64,000 nucleotides of DNA from Siphonodentalium dalli. Lineage: Eukaryota; Mollusca; Scaphopoda; Gadilida; Siphonodentaliidae. Position 1 is the first letter of the stretch. The number at the start of each line of letters is the position of its first letter. The DNA lies in the NCBI GenBank assembly GCA_032622095.1, contig CP136067.1, positions 192,782,052-192,846,051 on the forward strand, in the 5' to 3' direction. The translations under genes and the position numbers were made by a program. The notes under the pieces were generated by a model, which ran no database searches, had not been told where the DNA came from, and saw only the letters and a program-made list of their open reading frames with translations. Below, in pieces: positions 62,382 through 64,000 of this stretch.

Positions 62382-62390
62382 TATATAAAT
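62382..62390 (+). promoter_or_regulatory. TATA box of the first cassette gene
   Basis: TATATAAAT, about 90 nt before the ATG at 62,479 and just after the repeat array. GC-rich CCCCGCCCAG follows. Confidence 0.6.
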
Positions 62391-62478
62391 CCCCGCCCAG
62401 CATCAAAAGTAGTACAGCTAACAACGTATTATCATAGCGGCTATCATCACAAAGGGGAAGATATTATATAGAAGATAA

Positions 62479-62883
62479 ATGAAAGCCGTTCGAGTAACCG
62501 AATTATTAGCCGATATCGCTGATAAAAAGATACCTATGCTATATATTGGTACTATAAAAGGAAAATATAACGCGGTTATATTACGAGCATATATAATAGA
62601 TCAAAGAATAAAGAATAATACCAAGAAAGCAAAGGCCAACACTCTATATCGACCGGCTATTCTGCGTCAAAAAAGAAAAACCGCGGTATCAACCCAGCAA
62701 TATAACGTACTATCAAAAGTATCAAGGAAGCGCAAACAAATCCTTCAACCCAGAACAGACATATATCCGGAAAAAGAACCTATAATGGATAATATAGCAT
62801 CACCGTGGGACCAACCAGATCTATACTGGGACGTTATACCGGATATAGATACAAAAGTACCTTTTACCGAAATTTTTATATGA
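62479..62883 (+). CDS. Hypothetical 134-aa basic protein
   Basis: A complete intronless frame, first ATG after the TATA box. The N-terminal 45 residues (MKAVRVTELLADIADKKIPM, then alternating hydrophobic residues and IKGKYNAVILRAYI) could form a small alpha/beta fold. The middle is very basic (KNNTKKAKA, RKRKQ), suggesting nucleic-acid binding. The acidic, aromatic tail contains SPWDQPDLYWDVIPDID. No recognised domain. It ends only 18 nt before the kinase start, on the same strand, so the pair could share a transcript. ATA-rich codon use differs from PFDN5 and the receptor. Function unknown. Confidence 0.65.
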   Translation: MKAVRVTELLADIADKKIPMLYIGTIKGKYNAVILRAYIIDQRIKNNTKKAKANTLYRPAILRQKRKTAVSTQQYNVLSKVSRKRKQILQPRTDIYPEKEPIMDNIASPWDQPDLYWDVIPDIDTKVPFTEIFI

Positions 62884-62901
62884 TTCTAGGAGGGAAACAA
62901 A

Positions 62902-63529
62902 ATGGAAGGAAGCAAATACACAGTGTGCGTAGAAGGTAATATAGGGGCCGGAAAAACGACTTTCCGTAGTTATTTTCAAGAGGATCCGCGAGTGAGTATA
63001 AACGCGGAACGCTTTGGAATTAATGTATATGAACGCAAAAAGGTGGGCAATGACGTTTCAATCCTACGTTCAATTGACGTCTACCGAACGCCACAAACAA
63101 GAAACTACCGAGCCGATAAAAATTATGGAAAGGTCACTATACAGCGGACATTATATATTTACAGAAAATATGTTTCGAAACGGCAACCTGACCGAAATAG
63201 AATATAATATTTTGACGGAATGGTTCGTGTCCCTTTTGGAAAACTCGTATATAAAAGCCGACCTTATTATATATTTACGAACAAAACCGCAAGTTGTCGC
63301 TGACAGGATTAAAACACGAGCCAGAAAGGAGGAAGAGACGATAAATTTAGAATATATTCAATCGCTTCACCAATTGCACGAGGAATGGCTTATAAAACAG
63401 ACAAAGTTTTTAGTACCGGCTCCCGTTATCATACTCGATGGTAACGTAAATGCGGCAGAGATGAAAAATATTATCCGACGTAATATAGACGGAATTTTAT
63501 GCGGGTATTCCGAAACCTCGCAAAAATAA
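62902..63529 (+). pseudogene. Deoxynucleoside kinase, broken (dNK/TK2 family)
   Basis: Family enzymes phosphorylate deoxynucleosides for DNA synthesis. The start frame gives the P-loop GNIGAGKT at residues 12-19. The homology then stops near codon 33 and resumes in a different frame (from about 63,005) with LMYMNAKRWAMTFQSYVQ, the ERS motif in MERSLYSGHY, and an Arg-rich lid around RIKTRARKEEETI, ending at TAA 63,527-63,529. The segment expected between the two parts, with the substrate-side P-V-x-x-W motif, is missing, so this is a frameshifting deletion rather than one extra base. No adequate intron fits. AATAAA overlaps the stop. A sequencing or assembly error is possible. It resembles animal-type enzymes, which several large DNA viruses also carry. 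Confidence 0.8.
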
Positions 63530-63587
63530 ATACTTATAAGAAAATGCGAGGGCAGTACACCCGTCAGTTCCCTAATCACTTCGTGCT

Positions 63588-63848
63588 ATGGATGACGTTG
63601 ACACCATAGAGAGAGCGACGTCCAACAGGTCGACTAAATGGGATTGGATGGGTAGAGAAATTTCTCGAGCGCAAATTGTATATTTCTGCCAGGTAACCGT
63701 TATTATGATAGTGATCGTCGTAAGCTTGGTAAATCTAAGTGCAGGAACAAATCAGACGGCGTTCTGGACGAGTTTAGTAAGCGGATGCCTGGGTTATATG
63801 TTACCGGCCCCGTCTATACAACGCACCGTCGACGTACAACCTAATTAG
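63588..63848 (+). CDS. Small membrane protein, 86 aa
   Basis: Begins MDDVDTIERATSNRSTKWDW; a polar N terminus precedes a strong transmembrane helix at about 31-52 (AQIVYFCQVTVIMIVIVVSL). A second, weaker hydrophobic stretch at about 59-76 ends in GYMLPAPSI. Intronless, complete, 58 nt after the kinase. I have an impression of similar small proteins with an LxSxxxGYxLPxP ending in invertebrate virus-like elements, but I cannot name a family. Function unknown; a membrane or virion-associated role is guesswork. Confidence 0.65.
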   Translation: MDDVDTIERATSNRSTKWDWMGREISRAQIVYFCQVTVIMIVIVVSLVNLSAGTNQTAFWTSLVSGCLGYMLPAPSIQRTVDVQPN

Positions 63849-63906
63849 GAAGTTCTATATATAACACACCCGCTATAACGCTGAGCGGGAGGTATTCTGG
63901 ATAAAA

Positions 63907-63924
63907 ACCGGTTCGAGCCGGTTC
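63907..63924. terminator. Short perfect hairpin after the membrane-protein gene
   Basis: AACCGGTTCGAGCCGGTT can pair six bases each side of TTCGAG. It lies between the gene and the next TATA box; role unknown. Confidence 0.35.
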
Positions 63925-63933
63925 AGCTACCGG

Positions 63934-63943
63934 TATATAAAGG
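63934..63943 (+). promoter_or_regulatory. Second TATA box
   Basis: TATATAAAGG, 53 nt before the ATG at 63,987, repeating the TATA-then-ORF layout of the first cassette gene. Confidence 0.55.
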
Positions 63944-63986
63944 AAGAACGTTTAGTATATTCTATTATTTTATCCAGGGAACAAAA

Positions 63987-64000
63987 ATGTTTTACCTCGG
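63987..64000 (+). CDS. Start of another cassette gene (cut by window edge)
   Basis: ATG in the context ACAAAAATGTTT followed by codons for Phe-Tyr-Leu. Too short to identify; supported only by the preceding TATA box and the shared strand. Confidence 0.4.

Noticed and set aside
62902-63529. Programmed ribosomal frameshift or small intron in the kinase
   Set aside because: A conserved segment is missing at the junction and there is no room for an intron between the GTGAGT at about 62,992 and the resumed homology; a deletion is simpler.

Overview
The window is eukaryotic (metazoan) DNA, most likely from a mollusc and probably a bivalve. The evidence is a spliced prefoldin subunit 5 gene with GT-AG introns, an intronless divergent nicotinic-receptor-like subunit, very high repeat and MITE density, and interspersed repeats of a kind common in bivalve genomes. 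The species was inferred from style and not searched.

Layout. 0-10 kb is gene-free and mosaic: TTAA-ended MITEs, 'twin-hairpin' MITEs and a 2.8 kb minisatellite (4350-7179) with higher-order structure. 10,462-11,682 (-) holds a complete intronless Cys-loop receptor subunit whose 5' end resembles nearby repeat DNA. 11.7-27.3 kb is intergenic, with more MITEs, a decayed retroelement (13.5-14.3 kb), a 967-bp TTAA element and a long (GA)n tract. 27,468-40,922 (+) is PFDN5 in five coding exons (159 aa). Its introns are filled with transposons, several with recognisable target-site duplications (TSDs): a MULE-like element with a PHD-like fragment, a 97-bp hAT-type MITE, a 1.65-kb hAT-like element and a 2.8-kb element holding inverted tandem repeats. 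41-44 kb is further MITE-rich intergenic DNA.

44,035-59,560 is the most striking object: a 15,526-bp near-perfect giant palindrome. Two 7,266-bp arms flank a 994-bp asymmetric centre. Every mirrored feature pairs as x and 103,595-x, so there is no net indel, and only a handful of substitutions were seen. An exact 6-bp direct repeat (CCGCTA) lies immediately outside both ends. The termini read TGATGATAGG...CCTATCATCA. This is what an integrated mobile element with exceptionally long terminal inverted repeats would look like. Each arm has one convincing ORF (201 aa, identical protein in both copies, transcribed outward) and otherwise long- and short-period tandem repeats.

59.6-61.8 kb is repeat DNA. 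From about 61.9 kb to the right edge there is a compact, intron-free, virus- or element-like cassette: six degenerate repeats with an ATCACG/CGTGAT dyad, a TATA box, a 134-aa basic ORF, a broken deoxynucleoside kinase, a small membrane protein, a second TATA box and the start of another gene. The gene spacing, shared strand, AT-rich codons and promoters differ from the surrounding host genes. I cannot tell from the window whether it belongs to the same class of element as the palindrome.
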